The notes: generated from the letters alone by a model not told the origin. Shown: positions 42,794 through 52,654, counted from the first letter of the stretch. The stretch is DNA of 64,000 bases from Rhodospirillales bacterium (GCA_017644185.1 JAEPMA010000008.1:62001-126000); one strand, 5' to 3'. A program made the numbers and translations.

Positions 42794-43156
42794 ATGATCA
42801 TCCGCTATCTCGCGCTCATCCTGATCTGCCAGCTTGCCGGGGAAACCGTGCAGGTGGCCACCGATATCCCCGTTCCGGGGCCTGTGATCGGTATGGCGAT
42901 CCTGTTCACGGGCCTTCTGATCAAACGCGGCCTCCCACAAGGTTTATACGAGACCGCGGGCGGGCTTTTGCGCCACCTGGCGCTTTTGTTCGTGCCGGCG
43001 GGTGTGGGTGTCATGCTGCACGTCCCCCGCCTCGCCGACGAATGGTGGCCCGTGTTCCTGGCCATCGTGCCCGGCACGCTGATCGCCATCGCCATCACGG
43101 CCCTGGTGATGGAGCGGCTAGGCAGATCGACGTTGCGCGACGAGGACAAGGTATGA
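42794..43156 (+). CDS. LrgA/CidA family holin-like protein
   Basis: A 120-residue inner-membrane protein with four hydrophobic segments: LALILICQLAGETV, PGPVIGMAILFTGLLI, LLFVPAGVGVMLHV and AIVPGTLIAIAITALV. LPVPGPVIGM-type and FVPAGVGV motifs define the CidA/LrgA family, first described as holin/antiholin-like regulators of autolysis and more recently linked to pyruvate or small-metabolite transport. Overlaps lrgB by four bases (ATGA). No LytSR-type regulator is nearby. Confidence 0.9.
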   Translation: MIIRYLALILICQLAGETVQVATDIPVPGPVIGMAILFTGLLIKRGLPQGLYETAGGLLRHLALLFVPAGVGVMLHVPRLADEWWPVFLAIVPGTLIAIAITALVMERLGRSTLRDEDKV

Positions 43157-43875
43157 ACCCGCCCGACCTGGAACAGATCTGGGTTTATCTGTCGCAAAAA
43201 CCGCTGACAGGTTTGACGCTGACGCTCTGCGCCTATGTCGCGGGGGATTGGCTGTACGAAAAAAGTGGACGCCACCCGCTGCTTAATCCCGTACCCATTG
43301 CCATCATCCTGATCGCCGGGCTGTTGTGGGCTACGGGTGTTCCCTACAAGGACTATTTCGACGGCGCACAGTTCGTACACTTTCTTCTGGGTCCGGCAAC
43401 CGTGGCACTTGCGGTGCCGCTCTATCAGCAGATCGAAACCCTGACGAAATCCGGACCGGCATTGCTGGCAGGCGTGCTGATCGGCTCAGGCACGGCGGCG
43501 GGCTGCGCGTATGGTTTCGCCTACATCGGCGGCGCCAGTACCGAGACACTGTATTCCATCGCGCCCAAATCCGTCACCGCGCCCATCGCGATGGGGATTT
43601 CCGAACAGCTGGGCGGGTTACCGTCACTGACGGCGGTACTTGTCATTCTGACAGGAATCACGGGGGCGGTGTTCGGGCCGTTGGTCTTGAACCTGACCCG
43701 GATAAAAGACTGGCGGGCGCGCGGCCTCGCGATGGGTGTCGCGGCGCACGGGCTGGGAACGTCGAGGGCGTTTCAGGTCAACGCGGTCGCGGGTGCGTTC
43801 GCCGGCCTCGCCATGGGATTGAACGGCCTGGCGACGGCGATCCTGATCCCGCTGATCTTCGCGCTGGTCTTCTAG
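43153..43875 (+). CDS. LrgB/CidB family membrane protein
   Basis: A 240-residue partner of the LrgA-like protein with about six to seven hydrophobic segments. Family motifs: YKDYFDGAQFVHFLLGPATVALAVPLY in pieces (FDGAQFVHFLLGPATVAL; VPLYQQIETL), APKSVTAPIAMGI, and AAHGLGTSRAF. In plant chloroplasts the PLGG1 homologue is an LrgAB fusion that carries glycolate/glycerate, so a transport role is possible. Start ATG 43153, coupled to lrgA. Confidence 0.9.
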   Translation: MNPPDLEQIWVYLSQKPLTGLTLTLCAYVAGDWLYEKSGRHPLLNPVPIAIILIAGLLWATGVPYKDYFDGAQFVHFLLGPATVALAVPLYQQIETLTKSGPALLAGVLIGSGTAAGCAYGFAYIGGASTETLYSIAPKSVTAPIAMGISEQLGGLPSLTAVLVILTGITGAVFGPLVLNLTRIKDWRARGLAMGVAAHGLGTSRAFQVNAVAGAFAGLAMGLNGLATAILIPLIFALVF

Positions 43876-43880
43876 AGCGC

Positions 43881-43909
43881 AAAAGAAAACCGGGGCACGA
43901 CGGCCCCGG
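43881..43909 (-). terminator. Intrinsic terminator of leuB
   Basis: Seven-base stem CCGGGGC / GCCCCGG followed on the minus strand by TTTTCTTTT, 28 bases after the leuB stop and convergent with lrgB. Confidence 0.85.
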
Positions 43910-43936
43910 CTTCCGAATTCAAATCTTAAAGCGTGA

Positions 43937-45043
43937 TTACGCCGCCTGTTTGTCCAACTGTTCGCAAACTTTCTCGCCCATTTCCTGGGTTGAAACGAGT
44001 TTCATGCCGTCCTGCATGATGTCGCCGGTCCGGTAACCTGCATCGAGCACGTCGGCGCAGGCCTTCTCCAGCATGTCTGCGTCCTCGCCCATGTCGAACG
44101 AATAGCGCAGGCACATTGCGAACGACAGCACCGTCGCAAGCGGGTTGGCCTTGCTCTCCCCCGCGATGTCGGGGGCAGAACCGTGCACCGGCTCGTACAG
44201 AGCTTTCCGCCGGCCGCTCTCGTCGGCGGCACCGAGCGACGCGGACGGCAGCATGCCGAGCGACCCCGTGCACATGGCGGCACAGTCGGACAATACGTCG
44301 CCGAACAGGTTGTCGGTAACGATCACATCGAACTGTTTGGGCCAACGGACGAGCTGCATGGCGCAGTTATCGGCGTACATGTGCTCAAGCGTCACGTCGG
44401 GGTAGTCCTTGGCAACCTCGGTCGCGATTTTCCGCCAGAACACGCCGACGTCCATGACGTTGGCTTTCTCGACGGAATGCAGCTTTTTATTGCGCTTCTG
44501 CGCCAGTTCGAAAGCGGCGCGGACGACGCGTTCGATCTCGTCACGGGTGTATGACGTGGTGTCGACGCAACGTTCCTGACCTTCATACGTCTGCATGCCC
44601 TTCGGCTGACCGAAGTACGTGCCCGCCGTCAGTTCACGCACGATCATGATGTCGAGGCCGGAAACCACGTCGTTCTTGAGCGACGACGCATCCGCGAGTG
44701 CCGGCATGCAGGTCGCCGGGCGCAGGTTGGCGAACAGGTCCATCTCTTTTCTGAGGCGAAGCAGGCCCGCTTCCGGGCGCGCATCGCGTTCGACATTGTC
44801 CCACTTCGGCCCACCGACAGCGCCCAGCATGACGGCGTCGACGCCCATGGCTTTATCCATCGTCGCATCAGCGAGCGAGGTTTTGTGGACGTCATACGCC
44901 GCACCGCCGACCAGATCTTCCTCGATGTCGAACGAGACGTGGCGGCGCTTGTCCATCCAATCGACAACACGTTTCACCTCGCCCATGACTTCCGGGCCGA
45001 TCCCGTCACCGGGCAGCATCAGGAGCTTTTTATTCGCGGCCAT
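43937..45043 (-). CDS. leuB: 3-isopropylmalate dehydrogenase
   Basis: A 368-residue NAD-dependent decarboxylating dehydrogenase of leucine synthesis. [16 protein letters not shown], the Arg/Tyr catalytic region ([14 protein letters not shown]), [14 protein letters not shown] (metal-binding Asp) and [23 protein letters not shown] (in pieces [20 protein letters not shown]) identify it. Last of leuC-leuD-leuB; a palindromic repeat separates it from leuD, so it may be partly uncoupled. leuA is not in the window. Confidence 0.97.
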   Translation of the reverse strand: MAANKKLLMLPGDGIGPEVMGEVKRVVDWMDKRRHVSFDIEEDLVGGAAYDVHKTSLADATMDKAMGVDAVMLGAVGGPKWDNVERDARPEAGLLRLRKEMDLFANLRPATCMPALADASSLKNDVVSGLDIMIVRELTAGTYFGQPKGMQTYEGQERCVDTTSYTRDEIERVVRAAFELAQKRNKKLHSVEKANVMDVGVFWRKIATEVAKDYPDVTLEHMYADNCAMQLVRWPKQFDVIVTDNLFGDVLSDCAAMCTGSLGMLPSASLGAADESGRRKALYEPVHGSAPDIAGESKANPLATVLSFAMCLRYSFDMGEDADMLEKACADVLDAGYRTGDIMQDGMKLVSTQEMGEKVCEQLDKQAA

Positions 45044-45070
45044 GTTGTTTTCTCCCCTCTTAATTTATTC

Positions 45071-45149
45071 TGTCATTCCCGCGCATGCGGGAACCCAGGG
45101 CAACCGGCGCACCGTTCAAGACTGGGTCCCCGCTTTCGCGGGGATGACA
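45071..45149. repeat. Nested palindromic intergenic repeat (REP-like), copy 2
   Basis: Left half TGTCATTCCCGCGCATGCGGGAA, in pieces TGTCATTCCCGCG and GCGGGAACCCA, mirrored by TGGGTCCCCGC and CGCGGGGATGACA at the right. Two hairpins within one large palindrome, as at 817-890. It lies inside the leu gene group between leuD and leuB. Confidence 0.75.
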
Positions 45150-45159
45150 ATTGGTTAGC

Positions 45160-45789
45160 TTACTCCGCTGCGGTCATGGCGCTGTTGAGCCATGCCATGC
45201 TGTTGTTCTTTTCATCTTCGAAGCTGTCGATCTTCTTTTCGTTCTGCAGCGTCAGCCCGACATCGTCGAGACCTTCAAGCAGGCACTTCTTCTTGAACGG
45301 ATCGATGTCGAACTTCACTTCACCGCCGTCGGGACCGGCAATGGTCTGGTTCTCAAGGTCGACGGTCAGCGTCGCATTGGCACCGCGCTTAGCGTCATCC
45401 ATCAGATCTTCGAGCTGCTCCGGCGTGACCTTGATCGGCAGGATGCCGTTCTTGAAGCAGTTGTTGTAGAAAATGTCGGCGAACGACGTCGATATCACGC
45501 ACTTGATCCCGAAATCGAGAATTGCCCAAGGCGCATGCTCGCGCGACGACCCGCAACCGAAGTTGTCGCCGGCAACCAGGATTTTGGCATTACGATAAGC
45601 GGGCTGGTTGAGGACGAAATCCTCGACCTCGTTGCCATCTTCGTCGTAACGCATTTCGTGGAACAGATGCTTGCCAAGACCACTGCGCTTGATGGTTTTA
45701 AGGAACTGTTTCGGGATGACCATGTCGGTATCGATGTTGATCATGTCCATCGGTGCGGCAACGCTGGTCAGTTTTTCGAATTTTTCCAT
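45160..45789 (-). CDS. leuD: 3-isopropylmalate dehydratase small subunit
   Basis: A 209-residue swivel-domain subunit that, with LeuC, isomerises 2- to 3-isopropylmalate. Motifs: [37 protein letters not shown] (the conserved Ser-Ser-Arg-Glu), and [21 protein letters not shown]. Standard length. 33 bases after leuC. Confidence 0.97.
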   Translation of the reverse strand: MEKFEKLTSVAAPMDMINIDTDMVIPKQFLKTIKRSGLGKHLFHEMRYDEDGNEVEDFVLNQPAYRNAKILVAGDNFGCGSSREHAPWAILDFGIKCVISTSFADIFYNNCFKNGILPIKVTPEQLEDLMDDAKRGANATLTVDLENQTIAGPDGGEVKFDIDPFKKKCLLEGLDDVGLTLQNEKKIDSFEDEKNNSMAWLNSAMTAAE

Positions 45790-45822
45790 TTCTCAAATCC
45801 TCCGTGTTTCGTTACCGCGGGC

Positions 45823-47229
45823 TCAGTCCAGATCGCGGACGTCGACCAGATGGCCGGTGACGGCGGCGGCTGCGGCCATCGCCGGGCTGACCAGATGGGT
45901 GCGGCCCTTATAGCCCTGACGGCTTTTGAAGTTGCGGTTCGACGTCGACGCGCAACGCTCACCCGGTTCGAGGCGGTCGGCGTTCATCGCCAGACACATC
46001 GAACAGCCCGGCTCGCGCCATTCCCAACCCGCTTCGATCAGGATCTTATCGAGACCTTCGGCTTCCGCCTGCTCCTTAACGAGACCGGAGCCCGGCACCA
46101 TCAGTGCAACCACGCCGTCTGCAACCTTGCGGCCCTTGGAAATCGCCGCTGCGGCGCGGACATCTTCGATCCGGCCGTTGGTACAAGACCCGACGAACAC
46201 CTTGTCGACCTTGATGTCGGTGATCTTCATACCGCCCTCAAGGCCCATGTATTCGAGCGCCAGCTTTGCGGATTCCTGCTTGGCCGGGTTCGGGAAATCT
46301 TCCGGACGCGGAACGGTGCCGTTGATCGGGGCCACGTCTTCGGGGCTGGTACCCCAGGTGACCTGCGGCACGATTTCGGAAACATCGAGCTCGACTTCCT
46401 TGTCGTAGGTCGCACCTTCGTCGGAGGGCAGCGTCTTCCAATACGCGACGGCGGCTTCCCATGCGGCACCCTTCGGCGACATCGGGCGGCCTTTCAGGTA
46501 CTCGAACGTGGTTTCGTCCGGCGCGATCAGGCCAGCGCGGGCGCCGCCCTCGATGGTCATGTTGCAGACCGTCATGCGGCCTTCCATCGTGAGATCGCGG
46601 ATCGCCTGACCAGCGTACTCGATCACGTAGCCAGTACCACCGGCGGTGCCGATCTTACCGATGATGGCAAGGACCAGGTCCTTCGCCGTGCAGCCCTCGG
46701 GCAGCGCACCGTTGACGGTGATGCGCATGTTCTTGAGCGGGCTCTGCAAGAGCGTCTGCGTTGCCAGCACGTGTTCGACCTCGGAGGTGCCGATCCCGAA
46801 CGCCAGCGCGCCGAACGCGCCGTGCGTCGCGGTGTGGCTGTCACCACAGACGACAGTCGTACCAGGCAGGGTGAAGCCCTGTTCCGGACCGATGATGTGG
46901 ACGATCCCCTGGCGCACATCCGTGACGTCGAACAGCGGCACACCGAAGTCCTTGCAGTTCTTCTGCAGGGTTTCGATCTGGATGCGGCTTTCCTCGTCGG
47001 CGATGAAACCGCCGCGCTCGGTCGTCGACACGTTATGGTCCGGCACGGCCAGCGTAAGGTCCGGACGGCGCACCTTGCGCCCGGCGGCGCGAAGACCTTC
47101 GAACGCCTGCGGGCTGGTCACTTCGTGAGTCAGGTGCCGGTCGATATACAGAAGACACGTACCATCGTCCTGCACGTTGACCAGGTGACTTTCCCAGATC
47201 TTATCAAACAGCGTTTTCGGCTGCGCCAT
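45823..47229 (-). CDS. leuC: 3-isopropylmalate dehydratase large subunit
   Basis: A 468-residue aconitase-family subunit with a 4Fe-4S cluster. Cluster Cys ligands are in [13 protein letters not shown] and [34 protein letters not shown] is seen in pieces ([28 protein letters not shown]). I use ATG 47229 with GGAGG upstream; 47232 and 47241 are also in frame. It follows rplS on the same strand after a spacer with two strong hairpins. Confidence 0.97.
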   Translation of the reverse strand: MAQPKTLFDKIWESHLVNVQDDGTCLLYIDRHLTHEVTSPQAFEGLRAAGRKVRRPDLTLAVPDHNVSTTERGGFIADEESRIQIETLQKNCKDFGVPLFDVTDVRQGIVHIIGPEQGFTLPGTTVVCGDSHTATHGAFGALAFGIGTSEVEHVLATQTLLQSPLKNMRITVNGALPEGCTAKDLVLAIIGKIGTAGGTGYVIEYAGQAIRDLTMEGRMTVCNMTIEGGARAGLIAPDETTFEYLKGRPMSPKGAAWEAAVAYWKTLPSDEGATYDKEVELDVSEIVPQVTWGTSPEDVAPINGTVPRPEDFPNPAKQESAKLALEYMGLEGGMKITDIKVDKVFVGSCTNGRIEDVRAAAAISKGRKVADGVVALMVPGSGLVKEQAEAEGLDKILIEAGWEWREPGCSMCLAMNADRLEPGERCASTSNRNFKSRQGYKGRTHLVSPAMAAAAAVTGHLVDVRDLD

Positions 47230-47247
47230 CATTCCCTCCACATCGTT

Positions 47248-47302
47248 GTTGCCGCCGCCGGGCCCATCCCGGCGGCAACGCTCTGGGGGACCGTTCGGTC
47301 CC
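47248..47302. other. Two strong hairpins in the rplS-leuC spacer
   Basis: GTTGCCGCCG/CGGCGGCAAC (47248-47279; an alternative register GCCGCCGGG/CCCGGCGGC exists) and GGGACC-GTTC-GGTCCC (47287-47302). On the minus strand neither is followed by a T-tract, so they are not classical terminators; they may limit or process the rplS-leuC transcript. Confidence 0.5.
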
Positions 47303-47308
47303 GGTTTC

Positions 47309-47809
47309 TTATTCTTCGGTAGCCGTATCCGCGGCGGGCGCCTCGGCTTCGGCTTCTTTGGCTTTCTTGATCTCGCGGGCCTGGGCGTCGCGTGCCGCCT
47401 TTTCTTCCTTGGCGATCCGCTTCTCCTCGGCCGTCACCTTGGCGGAATAACCGTCGGTCTTCTCCGCGATACGAGCCGATTTACCCTGACGGCCGCGCAG
47501 GTAATAGAGCTTGGCGCGACGCACGTCACCGCGGCGGACCACGTCGATGCTGTCGATGCTGGGCGAGAAGACCGGGAACACACGCTCCACGCCTTCACCG
47601 TAAGAAATCTTGCGGACCGTGAAAGATTCGTTGATGCCGCTGCCGTTGCGGGCGATGCAGACACCTTCGAACGCCTGGACACGCTCACGCGTGCCTTCGA
47701 CGACTTTCACATTTACACGGAGCGTATCGCCAGCGGCGAATTCCGGAACCTGCCGCTCGGCGACGAGGCGTTCCTGCTGCTCCTTCTCGAGTTGTTCGAT
47801 GATGTTCAT
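47309..47809 (-). CDS. rplS: 50S ribosomal protein L19
   Basis: A 166-residue L19, which sits at the 30S-50S interface. The core ([35 protein letters not shown] in pieces, [23 protein letters not shown]) is conserved. A C-terminal extension of about 45 residues is rich in Lys, Ala and Glu ([14 protein letters not shown], ending [14 protein letters not shown]), longer than the about 115-residue E. coli protein; such extensions are common in alphaproteobacteria. The start at 47809 is the family start. Confidence 0.96.
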   Translation of the reverse strand: MNIIEQLEKEQQERLVAERQVPEFAAGDTLRVNVKVVEGTRERVQAFEGVCIARNGSGINESFTVRKISYGEGVERVFPVFSPSIDSIDVVRRGDVRRAKLYYLRGRQGKSARIAEKTDGYSAKVTAEEKRIAKEEKAARDAQAREIKKAKEAEAEAPAADTATEE

Positions 47810-47829
47810 AGTTCGGTTTCCTTCTTGGC

Positions 47830-48528
47830 TTAAATATTGCCGCGCTCGTAGCGTTCCCACAAGTCGGGACGCCGCTCGCGCGTAATTTCCTCGGCCTGGG
47901 CATGTCGCCAGGCGCGAACGTTTTCATGGTGACCGGACAGCAGGACCTCCGGCACGTCCAGCCCGTGCCACTGGCGCGGGCGGGTGTAGTGCGGATACTC
48001 CAACAAACCGCTTTCGAAACTTTCCTCCTGAAGAGACTCTTCGGCGCCGAGAACCCCCGGCAGCAGACGGACACAGGCATCGATCAAAGTCATGGCGGGC
48101 AACTCGCCGCCCGACAGCACGAAATCTCCAAGCGAGATCTCGACGCCCGGATAGGCGTCCATGACCCTGGCATCAAATCCTTCGAAACGTCCGGCAACGG
48201 CGATCAGCCCCGGCCCGTCGGCCAAATCGCGCACCCGTTCCTGGGTCAGCGGCTTGCCTCTGGGCGTCAGGTAGACGAGCGGCAGATCTTCCGCGCCTTC
48301 GCGCGCGGCCTCGATGGCGCGGCCCAGCACATCGGCCCGCATCACCATCCCCGGGCCACCTCCGAACGGCACGTCATCGACGCTGGCGTGCCTGTCCTCG
48401 GCGAAGCTGCGGATATCGACAGCGTCCAGCGACCACAGACCACGCATCAGCGCCTGCCCCGTCAGGGACACGCCGAGCGGCCCCGGAAACATGTCCGGGA
48501 AGATGGTCAGCACGCGCGCGCGCCACAT
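47830..48528 (-). CDS. trmD: tRNA (guanine-N1)-methyltransferase
   Basis: A 232-residue SPOUT methyltransferase that makes m1G37 in tRNA and prevents frameshifting. It starts [19 protein letters not shown]; the trefoil-knot SAM site shows [16 protein letters not shown] and the [10 protein letters not shown] region. ATG 48528 has AGAGG eight bases upstream and gives the common N-terminus; a GTG at 48552 overlapping the rimM stop (GTGA) would add eight residues. Third gene of rpsP-rimM-trmD-rplS. Confidence 0.95.
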   Translation of the reverse strand: MWRARVLTIFPDMFPGPLGVSLTGQALMRGLWSLDAVDIRSFAEDRHASVDDVPFGGGPGMVMRADVLGRAIEAAREGAEDLPLVYLTPRGKPLTQERVRDLADGPGLIAVAGRFEGFDARVMDAYPGVEISLGDFVLSGGELPAMTLIDACVRLLPGVLGAEESLQEESFESGLLEYPHYTRPRQWHGLDVPEVLLSGHHENVRAWRHAQAEEITRERRPDLWERYERGNI

Positions 48529-48548
48529 CTTATCTGCCTCTTGGTCGT

Positions 48549-49097
48549 TCACGTCGTCTCGTCCTCTACGCTTTCGTCATCTTCTTTTCCCGGCGGATCA
48601 AACAGCCCGTCCGGGGGATCGATCGTTACCTTGCCGCCTTCGATGTCCACTTCCGGCACCGCCGCCCGCGTGAACGGGACCATGACGTTACCGGAAATCT
48701 CAACCACCGGACCGGCGCCGAAATCGAAGACACCGATCACTTTCCCGATCCTTTCGCCGGAGACCATCACCGCTTCAAGCCCCTCCAAGTCCGAGTGATA
48801 GAACTCGTCCTCTTCGGGCTCCGGCAACTGATTGCGCTCGATGAAGAGTTCCGTCTTCTTGAGCGCTTCTGCCGCCGTGCGGTCTTTGATCCCTTCGATC
48901 CTCGCCAGGACGACGCCTTTTTGCGTGCCCAGAACTTTCAGATCGAACCGCCGTTCGCCCGTCTTGTCGAAGAGCGTCCCGTAATCCCCGATCGCGACCG
49001 GGTCGTCGGTGAAGCTCTTGATGCGAACTTCGCCTTTGATTCCCCGGACCCCGACGATAACGCCGAGGCGGACGGGATTCTCCAGGCGCGTGGGCAT
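48549..49097 (-). CDS. rimM: 16S rRNA processing protein RimM
   Basis: A 182-residue 30S maturation factor that binds S19 and helps assemble the head of the small subunit. N-terminal RimM domain ([24 protein letters not shown], in pieces) and C-terminal PRC-barrel ([13 protein letters not shown], then [18 protein letters not shown], and [16 protein letters not shown]). The acidic C-terminal end ([13 protein letters not shown]) is short and likely flexible. Confidence 0.96.
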   Translation of the reverse strand: MPTRLENPVRLGVIVGVRGIKGEVRIKSFTDDPVAIGDYGTLFDKTGERRFDLKVLGTQKGVVLARIEGIKDRTAAEALKKTELFIERNQLPEPEEDEFYHSDLEGLEAVMVSGERIGKVIGVFDFGAGPVVEISGNVMVPFTRAAVPEVDIEGGKVTIDPPDGLFDPPGKEDDESVEDETT

Positions 49098-49123
49098 GGG
49101 CGGACGTCAGGACCGTTCCGTGA

Positions 49124-49636
49124 TCAGGCCTCCTCTTTCTTCTCTTCTTCGGCCGGGGCCTCTTCAGCAGCGGCTTCCTCAGCAGGGGCCTCTTCGGCCG
49201 GCGCTTCCTCGGCGGCGGCTTCTTCAGCCGGCGCTTCTTCAGCAGCGGCTTCTGCTTCGGTCGGTGCCTCGGCAGCAGCGGCGGCTTCCTCTGCGGCGCG
49301 CTTCTTCTCCTCGGCTTCGGCCATACGCTCCTGCGCTTTGGCTTTCGGCAGGTGCTTCTTGGTCTGCTCGTGGATCACCGGTGCTTCGGCCATATCGACG
49401 GCAGCCAGGAACTTGGCGACGCGATCGGACGGCTTGGCGCCGACGCCGAGCCAATACTTGATGCGGTCCGCATTGAACTTGACGCGTTCCGGGCTGTCCT
49501 TGGCGAGCATCGGGTTGTAAGAGCCGACACGCTCGATGAAACGGCCGTCACGCGCGCGGCGCGAGTCGGCGACAACGATGCGGTAGTAAGGGCGTTTCTT
49601 GGCCCCGCCGCGGGAAAGTCGAATAGTCAATGCCAT
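49124..49636 (-). CDS. rpsP: 30S ribosomal protein S16 with acidic repetitive tail
   Basis: A 170-residue S16. The first about 80 residues are the normal domain ([20 protein letters not shown], in pieces; [29 protein letters not shown]). A helical charged section follows, then about 60 residues of nearly pure Ala, Glu and Pro in repeats such as [10 protein letters not shown]. coli S16 is 82 residues. The DNA repeats (about 49124-49290) are in phase, so this is coding rather than a frameshift. First gene of rpsP-rimM-trmD-rplS, 80 bases after ffh. Confidence 0.95.
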   Translation of the reverse strand: MALTIRLSRGGAKKRPYYRIVVADSRRARDGRFIERVGSYNPMLAKDSPERVKFNADRIKYWLGVGAKPSDRVAKFLAAVDMAEAPVIHEQTKKHLPKAKAQERMAEAEEKKRAAEEAAAAAEAPTEAEAAAEEAPAEEAAAEEAPAEEAPAEEAAAEEAPAEEEKKEEA

Positions 49637-49716
49637 GTGCTTTTTAGTCCTTCTCAGTAGTCGTCGTTAAATCGTCGGTTAAAACTTCAACGTCACGGCC
49701 GAACGTGGCCCTGGCG

Positions 49717-51096
49717 TTATCTCATACCGGGGGGCATGCTGCCCCCCATCGGAGGAAAGCCGCCCGGCATGCCGCGCATCATGCCCGCCATCCCTTTCTT
49801 GCCGACTTTCTTCATCATCTGTGACATCTGTTTGTGCTGCTTCAGCACGCGGTTCACTTCCTGCACCGTGGTGCCGGAACCGGCCGCGATACGGCGGCGG
49901 CGCGAACCGTTCAGAATTTTCGGGTTGCGGCGCTCTTTCGGGGTCATCGCCAGGATGATCGCCTCCTGATGCGCCAGCATCTTGTCGTCGACGTTGGCAG
50001 CCGCCATCTGCTGCTTGGCCTTGGCCGCACCCGGAAGCATCCCCAGGATACCATCGAGGCTGCCCATCTGGCGGATCTTGCGGAACTGATCCACCATGTC
50101 TTCCAGCGTGAACTCGCCCTTCATCATCTTCTTGGCGAGTTTTTCGGCCTCTTCCTCTTCGACGACTTGCTGGGCTTTCTCGACAAGACCGACAACGTCG
50201 CCCATCCCGAGGATCGAGCCCGCCACACGGTTCGCATCGAAGGCGTCCAGCGCATCCATTTTTTCGCCAGTACCCAAGAGCTTGATCGGCTTACCCGTCA
50301 CCGAGCGCATGGAAAGCGCCGCACCACCGCGCGCATCGCCGTCGACGCGGGTCAGCACGATCCCGGTGATGCCGACTTTCTCGTCGAATTCCTTCGCCAA
50401 ATTGACCGCGTCCTGACCGGTCATGGCGTCGACCACCAGAAGCGTTTCGGACGGCTTGGCGACGTCGCGGACCTGCGCCACTTCGCCCATCAGTTCCTGA
50501 TCGATATGAAGACGGCCCGCAGTGTCGAGAATGACCGCGTCATAACCTTCGGTGCGCCCGGTCTGCATCGCACGCTTGGCGATGGCCACCGGCTGCTCAC
50601 CAAAGATCGGCGCGAGGACCTGCACATCCGTCTGCTGACCCAGCTGCTGCAACTGTTGTTGCGCGGCGGGGCGATAGATGTCGAGCGACGCCATCAGGAC
50701 TTTTTTCTTGTCGCGCGTCTTAAGGCGGAGACCGATCTTGGCGGACGTCGTCGTCTTACCCGAGCCCTGAAGACCAACCATCAGGATACAAGCGGGCGGA
50801 CTTACTTCGGTGTTCAGACTTTCCGGGACCGTGCCGCCCAGCATCTCCACCAGATGGTCGTTAACGATCTTGACGACCTGCTGGCCCGGCTGCACGGAAC
50901 GCAGCACTTCCTGGCCGACGGCTTTTTCGCGGACACCATCGATGAACGTCTTGACGACGGACAAGGCAACGTCGGCTTCCAGCAGCGCAACGCGGATTTC
51001 GCGCAGCGCGGCATCGACGTCGGCTTCCTTCAGCGCACCCCGTTTCTTGAGGCCGTCGAAGATTTCGCCAAGTTTACTCTGCAGGCCTTCAAACAT
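49717..51096 (-). CDS. ffh: Signal recognition particle protein Ffh
   Basis: A 459-residue SRP GTPase that targets nascent membrane proteins to FtsY. The N domain begins MFEGLQSKLGEIFDGL; the G domain has GLQGSGKTTTSAKIG, DTAGRLHID and TRVDGDARGG; the M domain has GSRRRIAAGSG (RNA binding) and a methionine-rich end (GMAGMMRGMPGGFPPM). I use ATG 51096 with GGGAA upstream; a TTG two codons earlier is possible. Its receptor gene ftsY is also in this window at 54744. Confidence 0.97.
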   Translation of the reverse strand: MFEGLQSKLGEIFDGLKKRGALKEADVDAALREIRVALLEADVALSVVKTFIDGVREKAVGQEVLRSVQPGQQVVKIVNDHLVEMLGGTVPESLNTEVSPPACILMVGLQGSGKTTTSAKIGLRLKTRDKKKVLMASLDIYRPAAQQQLQQLGQQTDVQVLAPIFGEQPVAIAKRAMQTGRTEGYDAVILDTAGRLHIDQELMGEVAQVRDVAKPSETLLVVDAMTGQDAVNLAKEFDEKVGITGIVLTRVDGDARGGAALSMRSVTGKPIKLLGTGEKMDALDAFDANRVAGSILGMGDVVGLVEKAQQVVEEEEAEKLAKKMMKGEFTLEDMVDQFRKIRQMGSLDGILGMLPGAAKAKQQMAAANVDDKMLAHQEAIILAMTPKERRNPKILNGSRRRRIAAGSGTTVQEVNRVLKQHKQMSQMMKKVGKKGMAGMMRGMPGGFPPMGGSMPPGMR

Positions 51097-51139
51097 CGTC
51101 AATTCCCGTATTTATCGGGTGCCCGAATACACACAACGC

Positions 51140-51161
51140 GTTTCGCGCCAACGCGCGAAAC
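51140..51161. other. Hairpin upstream of ffh
   Basis: A perfect nine-base stem, GTTTCGCGC / GCGCGAAAC, with loop CAAC, 44 bases upstream of the ffh start; no T-tract. It may be a leader hairpin or part of a transcription boundary. Confidence 0.4.
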
Positions 51162-51276
51162 TCGCGGATTGGCGGCGCCCCTCGAGGCGTGGGTTTCGGA
51201 TTACCCTGAAATCGGCGGCAAATTATGTTCGGATGACCGGGAAGTCAAGCTTTACGGGCATTCCCGGCGATCGGGC

Positions 51277-51789
51277 TCATGGCAGTTCGTTGAACAGCGT
51301 CTTGAGTTCGTCGCGTGTCTGTCCGTATTCCTCAGCGACGAGTATCTTGTCGATGGTCTCGCCATCCGAAGACAAAGGCATCCGGGTCGCCACGTAGAAT
51401 GTGAAAAAGCCGGAATCCAAAGGCACTTCGGTCAAATACGTGTGCGGCTCACCGGTCGTATAGACTTCGTTGTATTGGCTCCAAACGCATTCCGCATACT
51501 CACTTGGCGTCAGGTTCAACACCGATTTTCCCGACAGGTCGTAATGATGCATGCCGGTCAGGGCCGTGCCCCAATAGCGGTAAACGAAATCCGGCTTATC
51601 GCCGCTGACATCGACAACGCATAGTTTCGGCAGCAATTCAGATGGGAGGTCCAGAAGATTCACGTCTGCCCAGGACGGCGCCACACCCCCTGCTTGTGTC
51701 CGTTTCTCGTCCCAGTAGTAGAATGTGTTGATAAGGTCCTGAAAGTTGTGGTTCTGTAAATTAATCGGCTTGAATCTAATGGTCGGCAC
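51277..51789 (-). CDS. PAS-domain protein (PAS_5-like)
   Basis: A 170-residue protein with a single PAS-like domain: VVDVSGDKPDFVYRYWGTALTGMHHYDLSGKSVLNL in pieces (FVYRYWGTALTGMH; YDLSGKSVLNLTPSEY), then EYGQTRDELKTLF at the end. RYWGTAL...DLSGK resembles the PAS_5 family common in Rhodospirillales. No kinase, GGDEF or DNA-binding domain is attached, so output is unknown. The gene and its flanks are more A+T-rich than the surrounding operons. Isolated, upstream of ffh on the same strand. Confidence 0.72.
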   Translation of the reverse strand: MPTIRFKPINLQNHNFQDLINTFYYWDEKRTQAGGVAPSWADVNLLDLPSELLPKLCVVDVSGDKPDFVYRYWGTALTGMHHYDLSGKSVLNLTPSEYAECVWSQYNEVYTTGEPHTYLTEVPLDSGFFTFYVATRMPLSSDGETIDKILVAEEYGQTRDELKTLFNELP

Positions 51790-51934
51790 GGGCTCGTGGC
51801 TCCGGAGAATAACGTGGAGGACGTCTAAGAATGAATCGCAGGAAGGTATATTAGAAAATACTTATGATCAATCGCTCATCGACTAAACCTTTGCAACCGT
51901 TGACCCCTTAACGGCTTCGTCGCACGGTATCGGA

Positions 51935-52597
51935 ATGATTACCGCGGACCTTGATCGCCACCTGAACCGGCTTGGCCTTTCGACGCGCGGCGCATTTCAC
52001 CCGGCGCCTGACGATCTCCTGATTTCAGGTAAGAATATTAGAACTCTTGTGCTGATCGGCAATAAGGGTCCCGATATGTGGTGTGTTTTTTCCGAAGCCA
52101 TGGCGAATGTGCCACACCCGCTGGACACCTGGACCAAGGACGTTTTACCGCCGATTGCCGACCATTTCCGCGCCTATGTCATATTTCCGTTCGAGGGGCC
52201 GCCCTATTACCCGTTCCAGCGCTGGGCCATCGTCGCCGACGATGTGTCGCGATCGCCGATCGGCCCGCTGATCCATCCGGTTTACGGTATGTGGCATGCG
52301 TATCGCGCCGCGTTCCTGTTCACCGATAAGCTGGATATTCCCGTATCAACGGCGAAGTCGCCGTCACCATGCGATACCTGCGTCGACAAACCCTGTCTGA
52401 CGACCTGCCCTGTCGGCGCCTTCAAACCGGGGAATTACGACGTTCCCGCTTGCCGGGACCACATCGCAGCGGCTGACGGCGATGCGTGCCTGCATAAAGG
52501 ATGTCTCGCCCGCCGCGCCTGTCCTGTGGGGAGGGACTACATCTACGAGGCCCCGCAAGCGGCCTTCCATATGCATCACTTCCTGCACGCGGATTAA
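51935..52597 (+). CDS. Ferredoxin-like protein with two Cys clusters
   Basis: A 220-residue protein. The C-terminal third has eight cysteines: Cys146, 149, 154 and 158 (CDTCVDKPCLTTCPVG) and Cys173, 185, 190 and 196 (ending CLARRACPVG). That fits two 4Fe-4S clusters, with the two CP motifs donating across. The N-terminal part (RTLVLIGNKGPDMWCVFS, RWAIVADDVSRSPIGPLIHP) resembles a shortened version of the fold in epoxyqueuosine reductase-type or B12-dependent proteins, but is too short for a full QueG. Function unknown. Upstream of dapF-mtaB-ftsY with 57 bases between. Confidence 0.78.
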   Translation: MITADLDRHLNRLGLSTRGAFHPAPDDLLISGKNIRTLVLIGNKGPDMWCVFSEAMANVPHPLDTWTKDVLPPIADHFRAYVIFPFEGPPYYPFQRWAIVADDVSRSPIGPLIHPVYGMWHAYRAAFLFTDKLDIPVSTAKSPSPCDTCVDKPCLTTCPVGAFKPGNYDVPACRDHIAAADGDACLHKGCLARRACPVGRDYIYEAPQAAFHMHHFLHAD

Positions 52598-52654
52598 GGC
52601 CGATTTCACCTTCGCTATGGACTTCCGGGGTCTCTCGGACCTATATCGTGCGCC

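Noticed and set aside
45151-47322. A 723-codon plus-strand open frame across leuD and leuC, with similar long antisense frames at 3975-5381, 8072-9439, 19449-21032, 20971-22347 and 34651-36054
   Set aside because: These lie opposite strongly identified genes and have His/Arg/Asp-rich composition typical of antisense frames in GC-rich DNA, with no family motifs.
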